The notes beneath the pieces were generated by a model that was not told the DNA's origin, made no database searches, and was given only the letters and a program-made list of their open reading frames with translations. Shown here piece after piece: positions 41,853 through 49,881 of a stretch of DNA of 64,000 bases. The position numbers and the translations under genes were made by a program. Where the stretch lies: assembly GCA_963707075.1 (NCBI GenBank), contig CAVPOX010000001.1:372001-436000 (forward strand). Reading direction: 5' to 3'. Numbering within the stretch: the stretch's first letter is position 1; every line of letters begins with the position of its first letter. The DNA is from CAXMQZ01 sp963707075. Its GTDB lineage: Bacteria; Acidobacteriota; Thermoanaerobaculia; Multivoradales; JAHEKO01.

Positions 41853-42593
41853 ATGTTGGGACGCTTCGCACGCGGTCTGGGCTGGTTGGCCTATGTCGGG
41901 CTACTGGGGATTGCTTTTGCTGCCGCGGGTTACTTCTCATTCAGTCTGTTTGTTCGTAGTGGAGCAACGGCGGTGCCAGATCTGGTGGGCTTGCCCGAAT
42001 CCGAGGTGGAAGGGATGTTGGGCGATCAGGGGCTGCGATTGCGGCGCAAATACGACCTCGACCGATACGATGAAGAGATCCCGACGGGGCACATCCTGGA
42101 GCAGTCTCCTGGCTCGGGCAGCATGGTGAAGCGGGGTGCGGCCATCGAGGTGTCGGTATCGATGGGGCCCGAGAGGTTGACGGTTCCCGACCTCGGAGGC
42201 AAGACACTGCAGGCTGCTCAGGTACTGTTGACATCGGCAGATCTCACGATCGGGCGGATTGTCAGCGTCAACAGTCGTGCAGCCCAGCCCGGTACCATCG
42301 TCGAACAGGTTCCTCCCGCCGACTCGAAAGTCGGTCGCACTACGTCGGTCGCGCTCTTCCTATCGGCCGCCAGTCGGGCGGACCGGTATGTGATGCCAGA
42401 TCTGGCCTATCGTGATCTGGAAACGGCTCGCCTTTTCTTCGAACGGCGTGGCTTTCGTTTTGGCAGCATCAAATTCGAACCGTACGAAGGCCTTCCACCA
42501 AGCATCATTCTGCGACAGTATCCTTTGCCGGGTCACCTGCTGCACAGGCAGGACCTGATTTCTCTGGTCGTCACCACGACGGCGAATGATTGA
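41853..42593 (+). CDS. Membrane-anchored PASTA-domain protein
   Basis: 246 residues from ATG 41853. One N-terminal membrane helix (YVGLLGIAFAAAGYFSFSLF) is followed by three PASTA-type repeats: VPDLVGLPESEVEGMLGDQG, VPDLGGKTLQAAQVLLTSAD and MPDLAYRDLETARLFFERRG. PASTA domains bind peptidoglycan fragments or lipid II, usually on Ser/Thr kinases or PBPs, but no kinase or transpeptidase domain is attached. It is followed by rpe after 12 bp. A role in sensing or binding cell wall in the periplasm is inferred. Confidence 0.85.
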   Translation: MLGRFARGLGWLAYVGLLGIAFAAAGYFSFSLFVRSGATAVPDLVGLPESEVEGMLGDQGLRLRRKYDLDRYDEEIPTGHILEQSPGSGSMVKRGAAIEVSVSMGPERLTVPDLGGKTLQAAQVLLTSADLTIGRIVSVNSRAAQPGTIVEQVPPADSKVGRTTSVALFLSAASRADRYVMPDLAYRDLETARLFFERRGFRFGSIKFEPYEGLPPSIILRQYPLPGHLLHRQDLISLVVTTTAND

Positions 42594-42605
42594 GGCAGAC
42601 TGAAG

Positions 42606-43268
42606 ATGTTGCTTTCTCCATCGATTCTGGCGGCAGACCTGACCGATCTCCGGGGTGCAGCCGCGGTTTGCGAGGCAGGTGGGGCCGATCTGATCCATGT
42701 GGATGTCATGGACGGCCACTTCGTGCCGAACCTCACGATCGGTTTACCAGTGATCGAGGCGCTGAAGGCCCGCACGGATCTGCCGCTGGAGGTACACCTG
42801 ATGGTGACGGATCCCGATCGCCTCCTGGATGGGTATCTGAAGGCCGGGGCGGACTGGCTGTCAGTGCACTGGGAGGTAACTCCGCATCTGGACCGTACTC
42901 TGAACCGGATCCGTCAGAGTGGAGCTCGCGCCGGAGTCGCTTTGAACCCGGCCACCCCGGCCGAGATGCTGGAAGACATCCTGCCGGTGTTGGACTACTG
43001 TTTGCTGATGTCGGTCAATCCCGGGTTCTCGGGCCAGCCGTTTCTGCCGTATGTGGTGGACAAGGCGAAACGCTTGCAGGCGATGGCTCAGCGAGTCGAT
43101 ACAGATCTGGTGATCGCCATGGATGGGGGTGTGGGAGCGGACAATATCCAGTCGGTAGTGCAGGCGGGTGTGGAGCTCTGTGTCGCGGGGTCGGCAATCT
43201 TCGGGCAGGAAGATCCGGTAGAAGCGATGCGGGAACTGCGTCGGTGCGCGGAGAGGGAGCAGGGATGA
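42606..43268 (+). CDS. rpe: Ribulose-phosphate 3-epimerase
   Basis: 220 residues. It interconverts ribulose-5-P and xylulose-5-P in the pentose phosphate pathway. Marks are LSPSILAADLTDLRGA, the metal/active-site HVDVMDGHFVPNLTIG, EVHLMVTDPD, LLMSVNPGFSGQPF and the phosphate-binding AMDGGVGADNI, VAGSAIFG. The stop overlaps the bamD start (ATGA). Confidence 0.96.
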   Translation: MLLSPSILAADLTDLRGAAAVCEAGGADLIHVDVMDGHFVPNLTIGLPVIEALKARTDLPLEVHLMVTDPDRLLDGYLKAGADWLSVHWEVTPHLDRTLNRIRQSGARAGVALNPATPAEMLEDILPVLDYCLLMSVNPGFSGQPFLPYVVDKAKRLQAMAQRVDTDLVIAMDGGVGADNIQSVVQAGVELCVAGSAIFGQEDPVEAMRELRRCAEREQG

Positions 43269-44053
43269 ACGCGATTCGGAACATAGCGTGGGTTGTCCTG
43301 GTGATCGGGACTCTGGCATCGATGGCCTGCAAGAGTGGTGGAGGCGGCATCAAAGATGATCCGATCCTCCGATTGTCGGCCGAGGAGGCCCTGGCCGAAG
43401 GTCAGGTCTTCATGGAGAACAAGAAGTTCCGCCAGGCGGCCTCGTACTTCGATCACGCTTTCGAGGTGGCTCCCAATTCGGCGACAGGACGCACGGCACT
43501 ACTTTTGTCGGCGGACTCCTATTTTCTGGATGGCGGCACCGCCAACTTCGTCAAGGCGGAAGCAAAGTACCGGGATTATCTGAATCGATTTCCCACCAGC
43601 GATCGAGCCGATTACGTGCAGCTGCAGATCGCCAACTGTCTGGCCGAACAGATGCGCAAGCCCGATCGCGATCAGGCTGCGACCATCAAAGCCTTGACGG
43701 CTTTCGAAACCGTCCAGCAGCTTTATCCGACGAGCGAGCACGCCACCGAGGTTGAAAACAGCATCATCGACATTCGTCAGAACCTTGCCGAGCACGAATA
43801 CCGCGTGGGCAGGTACAACTATCGTCGTCGGCTCTATACTGCGGCAACCTGGCGACTCGAAGGTATCGTCGAGAACTACCCCGAGTTCTACGAGATGGAC
43901 AAGGTGCTGTACATGTTGGGAATGTCGTTCTACAAAGGCAAGAACGCCGAAAAGGCCGCCGAGATCTTCGGTCAGCTGCGTTCCGAGTACCCCGAGAGTC
44001 GTTTTATCAAGAAAATCCCCAGCACGAGATTGAAAGAGAAGAACGAAACATGA
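43265..44053 (+). CDS. bamD: Outer-membrane assembly lipoprotein BamD-like
   Basis: 262 residues. A signal peptide ends in SMAC, a lipoprotein-type site near residue 22. Five TPR-like units follow, including EGQVFMENKKFRQAASYFDH, KAEAKYRDYLNRFPTSDRAD, VQQLYPTSEHATEVENSI and YMLGMSFYKGKNAEKAAEIF. BamD works with BamA to insert beta-barrel proteins into the outer membrane. The CpoB-like gene overlaps its stop by ATGA, so two periplasmic TPR proteins are made together. Confidence 0.85.
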   Translation: MNAIRNIAWVVLVIGTLASMACKSGGGGIKDDPILRLSAEEALAEGQVFMENKKFRQAASYFDHAFEVAPNSATGRTALLLSADSYFLDGGTANFVKAEAKYRDYLNRFPTSDRADYVQLQIANCLAEQMRKPDRDQAATIKALTAFETVQQLYPTSEHATEVENSIIDIRQNLAEHEYRVGRYNYRRRLYTAATWRLEGIVENYPEFYEMDKVLYMLGMSFYKGKNAEKAAEIFGQLRSEYPESRFIKKIPSTRLKEKNET

Positions 44054-44880
44054 GTCGGACGATTGGAATCAGTTTTGTCGCCACGATGGCCCTTCTCGGT
44101 ATTGGCTGCGCCTCGTCGGGGCAGCCCGCGCCGCAAGTCGACGCCTCGCAGGATCTGGCCGAAATGAAGGAGCGAATTCTGGAGCTGCAAGAGCAGGCCG
44201 CGGTCACCGACGTCGAGATGGCGCGGTTGCGCGAGCAGGTCGATCGGCTCACGCAGCAGCTCGGGAGCGGCGCAACCAGTTCCGGGTCCCAGCAGCAGGC
44301 ATCTCCGACTGACCGACCCAACGCCGAGACCCCGTCGGCGCCGGTAGGAGCCGCCACTCCCGTCGTGGTCGAGTCCTCTGATCTGGAAATCGCCGGATCG
44401 GCCGCAGCACCGATCGAACCTTCCTCTGCACCGTCGATAGCGGTTCCGGTGACGCCAGAACAGGCAGCGCCAGAGGCTCAATCGACGGCACTCCAGCCGG
44501 TCGAGCCTGCGGCGCAAGCCCTCTACGATCGCGGGTATACCCTTTATCACCAGGGAAAGTACCTGGACGCCGAAGCGAGCTTCCAGCGCTTTCTGCAGGC
44601 CTACCCCGCAACCGAGCTGTCGGACAATGCGCAGTTCTGGATTGGTGAGAGCCGGTATGCCCGGGGCGACATTCGAGGTGCGCTGGGGTCGTTTCGCGAG
44701 GTCACTCAGCGGTACCCCACGGGTAACAAGGTCGCTGATGCCTTGATCAAAGAAGGCGACTGCCTGGAGAAACTGGGTGACAAAGAGAGTGCCCGGGACA
44801 GATACAGCGAAGTCATGCGCCGGTTTCCGGATTCCGGGGCCGCCGTGATGGCGGAAGATCGCCTGTCCGGCCTCGACTAA
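44050..44880 (+). CDS. CpoB/YbgF-like periplasmic TPR protein, lipoprotein form
   Basis: 276 residues. The N-terminus has a lipobox (LLGIGC), then a coiled coil (AEMKERILELQEQAAVTDVE, MARLREQVDRLTQQLG) as in the trimerisation domain of YbgF, a Pro/Ser/Ala-rich linker, and a C-terminal TPR domain (LYDRGYTLYHQGKYLDAEAS, FWIGESRYARGDIRGALGSF, DALIKEGDCLEKLGDKESAR). YbgF/CpoB links Tol-Pal with peptidoglycan synthesis. The tol-pal genes themselves are not in the window, and the E. coli protein is not a lipoprotein, so the exact role is inferred. Confidence 0.82.
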   Translation: MSRTIGISFVATMALLGIGCASSGQPAPQVDASQDLAEMKERILELQEQAAVTDVEMARLREQVDRLTQQLGSGATSSGSQQQASPTDRPNAETPSAPVGAATPVVVESSDLEIAGSAAAPIEPSSAPSIAVPVTPEQAAPEAQSTALQPVEPAAQALYDRGYTLYHQGKYLDAEASFQRFLQAYPATELSDNAQFWIGESRYARGDIRGALGSFREVTQRYPTGNKVADALIKEGDCLEKLGDKESARDRYSEVMRRFPDSGAAVMAEDRLSGLD

Positions 44881-44911
44881 TCCGCGCCCCATCCCGGGGT
44901 GATCGACTTCC

Positions 44912-44940
44912 TTGACAGGGTCATTTTTTGCGTGTACGTT
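44912..44940 (+). promoter_or_regulatory. Promoter upstream of the LysM gene
   Basis: TTGACA (44912-44917) is a perfect -35 box; TACGTT (44935-44940) is a weak -10 at 17-bp spacing. A weak -10 with repeats just downstream suggests regulation. Confidence 0.5.
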
Positions 44941-44958
44941 GTTTCACGATCGCTAGAA

Positions 44959-44977
44959 ATGCATATCTGATGCATAT
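44959..44977 (+). repeat. Direct repeat of ATGCATAT, offset 11 bp
   Basis: ATGCATAT occurs at 44959-44966 and again at 44970-44977, one helical turn apart, in an AT-rich patch within GC-rich DNA. It lies about 12-30 bp downstream of the predicted transcript start and 43 bp before the LysM gene ATG, as an operator might. Confidence 0.45.
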
Positions 44978-45019
44978 TTATAGACTTATCACCTATCAGG
45001 TTGCATAGGAGGCCCGGGT

Positions 45020-46189
45020 ATGACACCGCGAAGAACCGCTTTCCTGGCATTGGCTGCACTCCTCTTGGGAGCTGGGTGGCTGCTGGCCAGTGAAAGGCCA
45101 CCGGCGAATCTCCACTTGGAGGGAGATCACTGGACTGCCTGGATTCCCCCAACATCTTTTCCGGAAGACGCTGAGATCTACACTATTGAGAGGGGAGATA
45201 CCCTCTGGGATCTTTCGGGCCAGTTTTATGGAGATCCCTACCTTTGGCCCCAGCTCTGGGAGCGCAATCAGTACATCCAGGATGCCCACTGGATCTACCC
45301 CGGTGATCCGCTTGTGGTGGGAGTCGAGGTTACCGATATCGACGATATCGCGCAGGCGGACTCCACAGGCGAGGATTCCATGGCTGGTTCGTCAGGAACC
45401 GGGGATGACCAGGGTCTCAATCTGGACCGGTCCTCGTCGGCTCCAGTCGCGCTGGGCAGCGAAGATGATATCTACTGCAGTGGTTTCATCGGTGCCGAGG
45501 ATACGCCCTACGACAGCAAGGTGATCGGCAGCGAGCACGCTATCAGTGCTGGCAACGTCCCGGGCTCCGACCTTTGGTATGGCGGCTCTGTGAGCGTCAT
45601 ACTCAATCTGTCACTCGGCGACGTCATCTATCTCGATGGAGGCCGGAATTCCGGTCAGATGCCAGGTAGCGTTTACACCATCATGAGAGCTCAGGGCAAG
45701 GTCGACCATCCGGCTAGCCATGAGACCGTCGGGTATTTCTACCGGTATCTCGGCAGGGCCCGAATTCTCTCGGTGCAGGAGAATTCAGCAATCGCCGAGA
45801 TCGTCCACGCCTGCAACCCCATCGGAGTCGGTGATCTGCTGCGACCCTTCACGCCGCAGCCGGTACCCCTGGCAAGGCGTTCGGGTCTGAGGGGTGTCAA
45901 CGATCCAGTCGAAGCGGCGGAGCTCGCTGATGCGCCTTATATCGTGCACTCCGACGATCGGCTGATTTCTCTCGGGGAAGGGCATGTGGTCTACATCGAC
46001 CGGGGGGCTGCCGACGTTGCACCTGGTGACATGTTCACGATCTACCGAGAGACGCCGCAGGGCCTACCGCCTCTGATCGTCGGCGAATTGGCTATTCTCT
46101 CGGTGACGGAACAGGCGTCGATGGCAAAGATCCTGGAGTCGAGGTACACGGTCTTCGTGGGCGATCGCCTCGAGCCCAAGAGCTACTAG
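45020..46189 (+). CDS. Exported LysM-domain protein
   Basis: 389 residues with AGGAGG 8 nt before the ATG. A signal anchor (FLALAALLLGAGWLLA) precedes a LysM domain at about residues 55-105 (IERGDTLWDLSGQFYGDPYL, WPQLWERNQYIQDAHWIYPG), which should bind peptidoglycan. The C-terminal 250 residues, with VSVILNLSLGDVIYLDGGRN, GSVYTIMRAQGKVDHP and repeated GD.(F/V)TI(Y/M)R motifs, form no catalytic domain I know. A strong intrinsic terminator follows, so it is transcribed as a single gene from its own promoter. Confidence 0.85.
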   Translation: MTPRRTAFLALAALLLGAGWLLASERPPANLHLEGDHWTAWIPPTSFPEDAEIYTIERGDTLWDLSGQFYGDPYLWPQLWERNQYIQDAHWIYPGDPLVVGVEVTDIDDIAQADSTGEDSMAGSSGTGDDQGLNLDRSSSAPVALGSEDDIYCSGFIGAEDTPYDSKVIGSEHAISAGNVPGSDLWYGGSVSVILNLSLGDVIYLDGGRNSGQMPGSVYTIMRAQGKVDHPASHETVGYFYRYLGRARILSVQENSAIAEIVHACNPIGVGDLLRPFTPQPVPLARRSGLRGVNDPVEAAELADAPYIVHSDDRLISLGEGHVVYIDRGAADVAPGDMFTIYRETPQGLPPLIVGELAILSVTEQASMAKILESRYTVFVGDRLEPKSY

Positions 46190-46211
46190 AAAGCAACGAG
46201 ATTGCATCTTT

Positions 46212-46241
46212 CCGGAGCGGGTGCCACCCGCTCCGGTTTTT
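46212..46241 (+). terminator. Intrinsic terminator after the LysM gene
   Basis: The arms CCGGAGCGGG and CCCGCTCCGG pair around a very short loop and are followed directly by TTTTTC. This is a textbook rho-independent terminator 23 nt after the stop. Confidence 0.93.
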
Positions 46242-46336
46242 CGTCTGCGAATCACGAAATCCTGCGCCAGGTAGCTACCGGCCGTCTCGCATGTGTGTTA
46301 AGGTGATCGACCTCCGGGACAGCAAGGGGGGTGCTG

Positions 46337-46606
46337 GTGACGAAGCAGAATCTGAATGGGCGACTTGGGCAGATTGTGGATGAGTTGGTGCGACGGGGAG
46401 TCCCCCTCGATCAAGCCCGAAGGGAGTTCGAGAAGCAGTTCATCGTCGCCACGTTGCGCACCAATGAAGGCAATCTCTCCCGTTCGGCGCAATCCCTCGG
46501 AGTTCACCGCAATACCTTGAGAAACAAAGTCAGCGATCTCGGTATCGCTACCCGCGATATCGGAGCCGGCGGTGCCGCCCGCCGCCGCAGGGCCCAGCGA
46601 CACTAG
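46337..46606 (+). CDS. Fis-type HTH DNA-binding protein
   Basis: 89 residues from GTG 46337, with GGGGGG 5 nt upstream; GTG 46331 is an alternative. The C-terminal part, FEKQFIVATLRTNEGNLSRS, AQSLGVHRNTLRNKVSDLGI, is the helix-turn-helix of Fis and of NtrC-type activators. There is no AAA or receiver domain, so it acts as a small nucleoid or promoter-binding protein. Short stand-alone Fis-type proteins are common in this phylum. It follows the LysM terminator and has its own transcript. Confidence 0.85.
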   Translation: MTKQNLNGRLGQIVDELVRRGVPLDQARREFEKQFIVATLRTNEGNLSRSAQSLGVHRNTLRNKVSDLGIATRDIGAGGAARRRRAQRH

Positions 46607-46713
46607 ATCAAGCAGAATTGCCCGTATAGTGCTACAATTCGGCGCCTGCCGTTTCCTACGGTAGCGTTGTCCAAACCCAAGCTCAAAAGCTAACAGGACA
46701 AGATGTATTCGAG

Positions 46714-46731
46714 TGGAGGATAATACCTCCA
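46714..46731 (+). promoter_or_regulatory. Small hairpin in the leader of the lytic transglycosylase gene
   Basis: TGGAGG and CCTCCA pair around ATAATA, 37 nt upstream of the ATG at 46769. The GGAGG arm resembles a ribosome-binding site hidden in a stem. No T-run follows, so it is not a terminator. Confidence 0.35.
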
Positions 46732-46768
46732 GTCACCATCGACACCAGAGAGACGGAACGGTTCCGAA

Positions 46769-47464
46769 ATGAGCAAACAGATCCGCAATCGCGTTTCCAG
46801 GGTGGCCATCGCCACGGCCCTCTTCCTCGTCGTGTCGTTCAGCTCGCCACCGACGTTGCCTTCTGTTCCCGATGTCGGGTCGGATGGCCCGACGCTGGAC
46901 GAGATCTACGTCCTGGAGGAGCTTGCCGATTGGGTTGCCGGTCCGAGCGATTTGCTCGACGCCGTGCAGTCGCGAAAACGGAGTTTCGAGCTCTTCAGGC
47001 ATTTTGGCTCTGCTGGCGCCCGCCAGGGTCTTGTGCAGGGCTTGCCGTATGGCGATTTGATCGACAGGGTGGCCCAAAGATTCAAAGTCGATGGTCTGCT
47101 TCTGGCCTCCATCATGGAAGCCGAGTCGGGATTCAACCCATATGCCATCTCATCGCAAGGGGCGCTGGGTCTGATGCAGGTCATGCCTGCCAACGCGTCA
47201 ACTTACCCTCTGGAGGATCTGCTCGAGCCCGAGGTCAACGTTGCCATTGGTGCGCAGTACCTGGTCGACCTTCTCGAACAGTTCGAGGGCGATGTGGCTC
47301 TGGCTCTGGCCAGCTACAATGCAGGCCCGACAATCGTCAAACAGTACGGGGGGCTGCCTCCATACTCTGAGACGCATCGGTATGTCGATCGCGTCCTCAC
47401 CCGTTACGTCCGACTGCAGAGAAACCTCTGGGAATCGTCGGGCGCCAGCGATCTGCTTTTCTGA
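46769..47464 (+). CDS. Lytic transglycosylase (SLT domain)
   Basis: 231 residues with a signal peptide or anchor (VAIATALFLVVSFSSPP). The SLT domain occupies about residues 105-225: catalytic Glu in IMEAESGFNPYAISSQGALG, LMQVMPANA, then LEPEVNVAIGAQYLVDLL, ALASYNAGPTIVKQYGGLPP and ETHRYVDRVL. It cleaves peptidoglycan glycan strands in the periplasm with formation of 1,6-anhydro ends. It ends one base before the convergent tatA stop. Confidence 0.92.
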   Translation: MSKQIRNRVSRVAIATALFLVVSFSSPPTLPSVPDVGSDGPTLDEIYVLEELADWVAGPSDLLDAVQSRKRSFELFRHFGSAGARQGLVQGLPYGDLIDRVAQRFKVDGLLLASIMEAESGFNPYAISSQGALGLMQVMPANASTYPLEDLLEPEVNVAIGAQYLVDLLEQFEGDVALALASYNAGPTIVKQYGGLPPYSETHRYVDRVLTRYVRLQRNLWESSGASDLLF

Positions 47465-47653
47465 TCAATCCGAGCTCTTGGGGGAGTTCTCACCCTCTTT
47501 GGGGAGTGCTGTGACCTCGTCGTCGGACTTCAGCCCTTTCTTGAAGTTGCGGATACCCTCGCCGAGGCCCTTGCCTAGCTGGGGCAGCTTCGACGCGCCA
47601 AAGATGACGATCACGATGAGGAGAATGACGAGCAACTCCTGAAATCCTGGCAT
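47465..47653 (-). CDS. tatA: Sec-independent protein translocase TatA
   Basis: 62 residues with GGGAGG 9 nt before the ATG. A single membrane helix (ELLVILLIVIVIFGASKLPQ) leads through the TatA hinge FGASKLP into an amphipathic helix (LGKGLGEGIRNFKKGLKSDD) and an acidic tail. TatA forms the pore for folded proteins with TatC; no tatC is in the window. Confidence 0.95.
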   Translation of the reverse strand: MPGFQELLVILLIVIVIFGASKLPQLGKGLGEGIRNFKKGLKSDDEVTALPKEGENSPKSSD

Positions 47654-47689
47654 GAGTACTGGCCTCCCGAGGTTTATCCAACAAGGAGT

Positions 47690-48676
47690 CTAGCAGATAC
47701 CCTCGGCACGGAGACGATCTTCCAGTGTCACCGCGACTCTCCGGGTTTCCGGCACCTGAGCGAGATGATGGAACGCTCGATGGAGCGTCGGAGAGATCAA
47801 CTTTCGGTGCCGCTGGAAGCCCCGCTGGGCAAAGGACTCATAGGTCCCGACCGCCTTGAGGGTGCGCTGAGCGGCAGCACGATGGTACTCGACTCTCTCC
47901 TCCGGACCGCGTTCCAGATGAGTGGACAGAATCTCTACTTCGAGCAGCGGTGAGGGAAAGAGGCTGTCGTTGAGCAACGAGGCGAGATCGTAGTATCGAG
48001 GTCCGAGGCGAAGGTCCTGATGATCGATGACGGCGAGTGAGGGGTAGGGATCCAGTGGAATCAGGTTCCGCACCATGTAGTCACGGTGGCAAGGGACGAG
48101 GTCCTCGGCGCCAAGGTTGTGGCACAGCGTCTCGAGAGCGTCGTGGAGGGATCGCCCGAATCTGTCGCTCCGTTCGATTCCGAGGGGCCCGAGGAAGGTA
48201 TCCCAGGTCTTTTGCAGCTCTCGACCGAGAAGGGCCTGGCCAAGTGGCGGATTGAGGGCAGCCACCCTTTCCCGGGGGAGAGACTGGATTCGTGCCAGGT
48301 TGTCGACCGAGTGACGAAAGTACGCAGCAAGGGTCGGCTCGTCGAGGTCCTGAAGGTCGTAGAGAGTCTGGCTGCCCACGTCTTCGAGTGCCATCAGCCC
48401 CAAGGCACAGTCATGCGCCACGACATGTGGGACCCGGACACCGACTGTGGCAAGCAGGTTCGTAGCCTCCAGGTACCGGCGACAGGCGGAGCGCATCTCG
48501 GGCGGATAGACCGCGACAATCAAGCTGTCCTGTTCGAGCTGTGCTCGCATGTAGCGCCGCAAGGAGACATCTCCGGGCAGTTCGCTCAGCCGAGTCGCGG
48601 TAAGCCCATTCTGGGCGAGCCAGTGCAGAATCGGTTCACGGTCGACCATCAGTCCGAGCACGGTAACATAGCTCAT
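47690..48676 (-). CDS. Aminoglycoside-phosphotransferase-fold kinase (AmgK/choline-kinase type)
   Basis: 328 residues from ATG 48676; an in-frame ATG at 48649 (MVDREPILHWL) fits the usual family start equally well, and neither has a good ribosome-binding site. Kinase-fold motifs are LMALEDVGSQTLYDL, the catalytic LVPCHRDYMVRNLIP and the metal-binding VIDHQDLRLGPRYYDLASLL. This grouping is close to AmgK-type cell-wall sugar kinases, which phosphorylate MurNAc/GlcNAc at the anomeric position in peptidoglycan recycling. The partner MurU-type nucleotidyltransferase is not adjacent, so the substrate is uncertain. Confidence 0.75.
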   Translation of the reverse strand: MSYVTVLGLMVDREPILHWLAQNGLTATRLSELPGDVSLRRYMRAQLEQDSLIVAVYPPEMRSACRRYLEATNLLATVGVRVPHVVAHDCALGLMALEDVGSQTLYDLQDLDEPTLAAYFRHSVDNLARIQSLPRERVAALNPPLGQALLGRELQKTWDTFLGPLGIERSDRFGRSLHDALETLCHNLGAEDLVPCHRDYMVRNLIPLDPYPSLAVIDHQDLRLGPRYYDLASLLNDSLFPSPLLEVEILSTHLERGPEERVEYHRAAAQRTLKAVGTYESFAQRGFQRHRKLISPTLHRAFHHLAQVPETRRVAVTLEDRLRAEGIC

Positions 48677-48742
48677 TGACAGCCGCCGATACCGAGAACA
48701 TAATCGCCGAGGCCTGTCGGAGGCCGAATAGGGAGAGACGCT

Positions 48743-49030
48743 CTGGACGCCAAGCTTCGTCGACTGTTGCAGGATCTCAGGGGGGCCATTACGGAAGCCC
48801 TTGCCGATTCGGCGGACGTGAACCGGTCGATGGATCAGGTTCGGGAGGAGGGTTGGTCTGTCTATCTGGTGATCGACCGGAAGCGCGAAGACGAGACTCC
48901 GGAGGGGATCGAGTTGACCGGCGATGATTCGGACGGCAAGGTTCCCACCTTTCGCATCAACAGTCGTGATTTGGCCTTTCTGAAGTCCGTCGGCATCGAC
49001 CCGACTCGCCGTGTTCGCCGTCGGCGTTGA
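48743..49030 (+). CDS. Small conserved-looking hypothetical protein
   Basis: 95 residues if it starts at CTG 48743, which has GGGAGAG 5 nt upstream; TTG 48767 is an alternative that lacks such a site. The sequence LRGAITEALADSADVNRSMD, then VREEGWSVYLVIDRKRE, TFRINSRDLAFLKSVGIDPT and RRVRRRR has a regular small alpha/beta look, and its codon use matches the neighbours. I do not recognise a family. It is divergent from the kinase gene and convergent with pgeF. Confidence 0.55.
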   Translation: MDAKLRRLLQDLRGAITEALADSADVNRSMDQVREEGWSVYLVIDRKREDETPEGIELTGDDSDGKVPTFRINSRDLAFLKSVGIDPTRRVRRRR

Positions 49031-49060
49031 TCGGCCCGCCCCACACACCAACTGGTCGCG

Positions 49061-49750
49061 TCAACTTTTCCAGGCGAAAGTCCAGTTGCGACCGGCCCTG
49101 TCGCCGTCCCGACGATAGCTCCACAGCCATTTCGGCGAGCACCGCGTGCACACCGGGACGGTTCGCAGGTTTCGCACGCCTGCCCGGGTAAGCTGCACGG
49201 CGGCGGCCTTGGTGAGATCGAGATAGGGGCGTGGATGGCGCGACAGCTCTACCTCTGGTGAGCTCGCGGCGACGACCTGGTTGGCAACGTCTGGTCCCAC
49301 TTCGTAGCAGCAAGGACCTATAGCGGGTCCGATCCAAGCGCAGACTTTGCCGGGCTCCTCGTTGAGCTCGTCGAGCGTCTTCTCGATAAGGTGACCCGCC
49401 AGGCCACGCCAGCCGGCGTGGATCGTGGTCAGATGGCTCGGCCCTGCGACGACGATGGGAAGGCAGTCGGCGGTAACAACGGACAGAGCTACGCCAGATT
49501 TATCGGTGTGGATGGCATCCCCGTCACCACAACAACCCTCTCTTTCGGCCTCGAGCAAGACACTCGAATGGATCTGTCGAGGCCAGGAGAGCTGCAAGGT
49601 GCTTGGCTCGGAGACGAGTTTTCGAAAAGCTTCCTGGCGCTCGGTCACCGGGCCCTTGCCGACGAAGAGAACCTGGCATCCAGGGCCGGTGAACGGCCAG
49701 GCGGCATGATCATTCAGGCTTGCCGGTAAGATCGGTTGGTCGTTGGGCAT
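49061..49750 (-). CDS. pgeF: Peptidoglycan editing factor / multicopper-polyphenol-oxidase-like YfiH
   Basis: 229 residues from ATG 49750. YfiH-family enzymes remove wrongly incorporated amino acids from peptidoglycan precursors and also act on purine nucleosides. The metal and catalytic marks are PRQIHSSVLL, DAIHTDKSGVALSVVTADCL, TIHAGWRGLAGHLIEKTL, IGPAIGPCCYEVGPDV and CTRCSP. The neighbourhood of a cell-wall-type kinase, FtsEX and a lytic enzyme suits a peptidoglycan role. Confidence 0.92.
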   Translation of the reverse strand: MPNDQPILPASLNDHAAWPFTGPGCQVLFVGKGPVTERQEAFRKLVSEPSTLQLSWPRQIHSSVLLEAEREGCCGDGDAIHTDKSGVALSVVTADCLPIVVAGPSHLTTIHAGWRGLAGHLIEKTLDELNEEPGKVCAWIGPAIGPCCYEVGPDVANQVVAASSPEVELSRHPRPYLDLTKAAAVQLTRAGVRNLRTVPVCTRCSPKWLWSYRRDGDRAGRNWTFAWKS

Positions 49751-49881
49751 CTTCAAGGACTTCCTGATGCCGCTGATTGTAACCGCCCAGGGAGTTCAGA
49801 AGTCACTGCCATCGGCACGGCTGTTCGCTAAACTGGGGCAGGTCTTCACGCGGAGACCGCAGATCAGGAGCTACATGCGGT

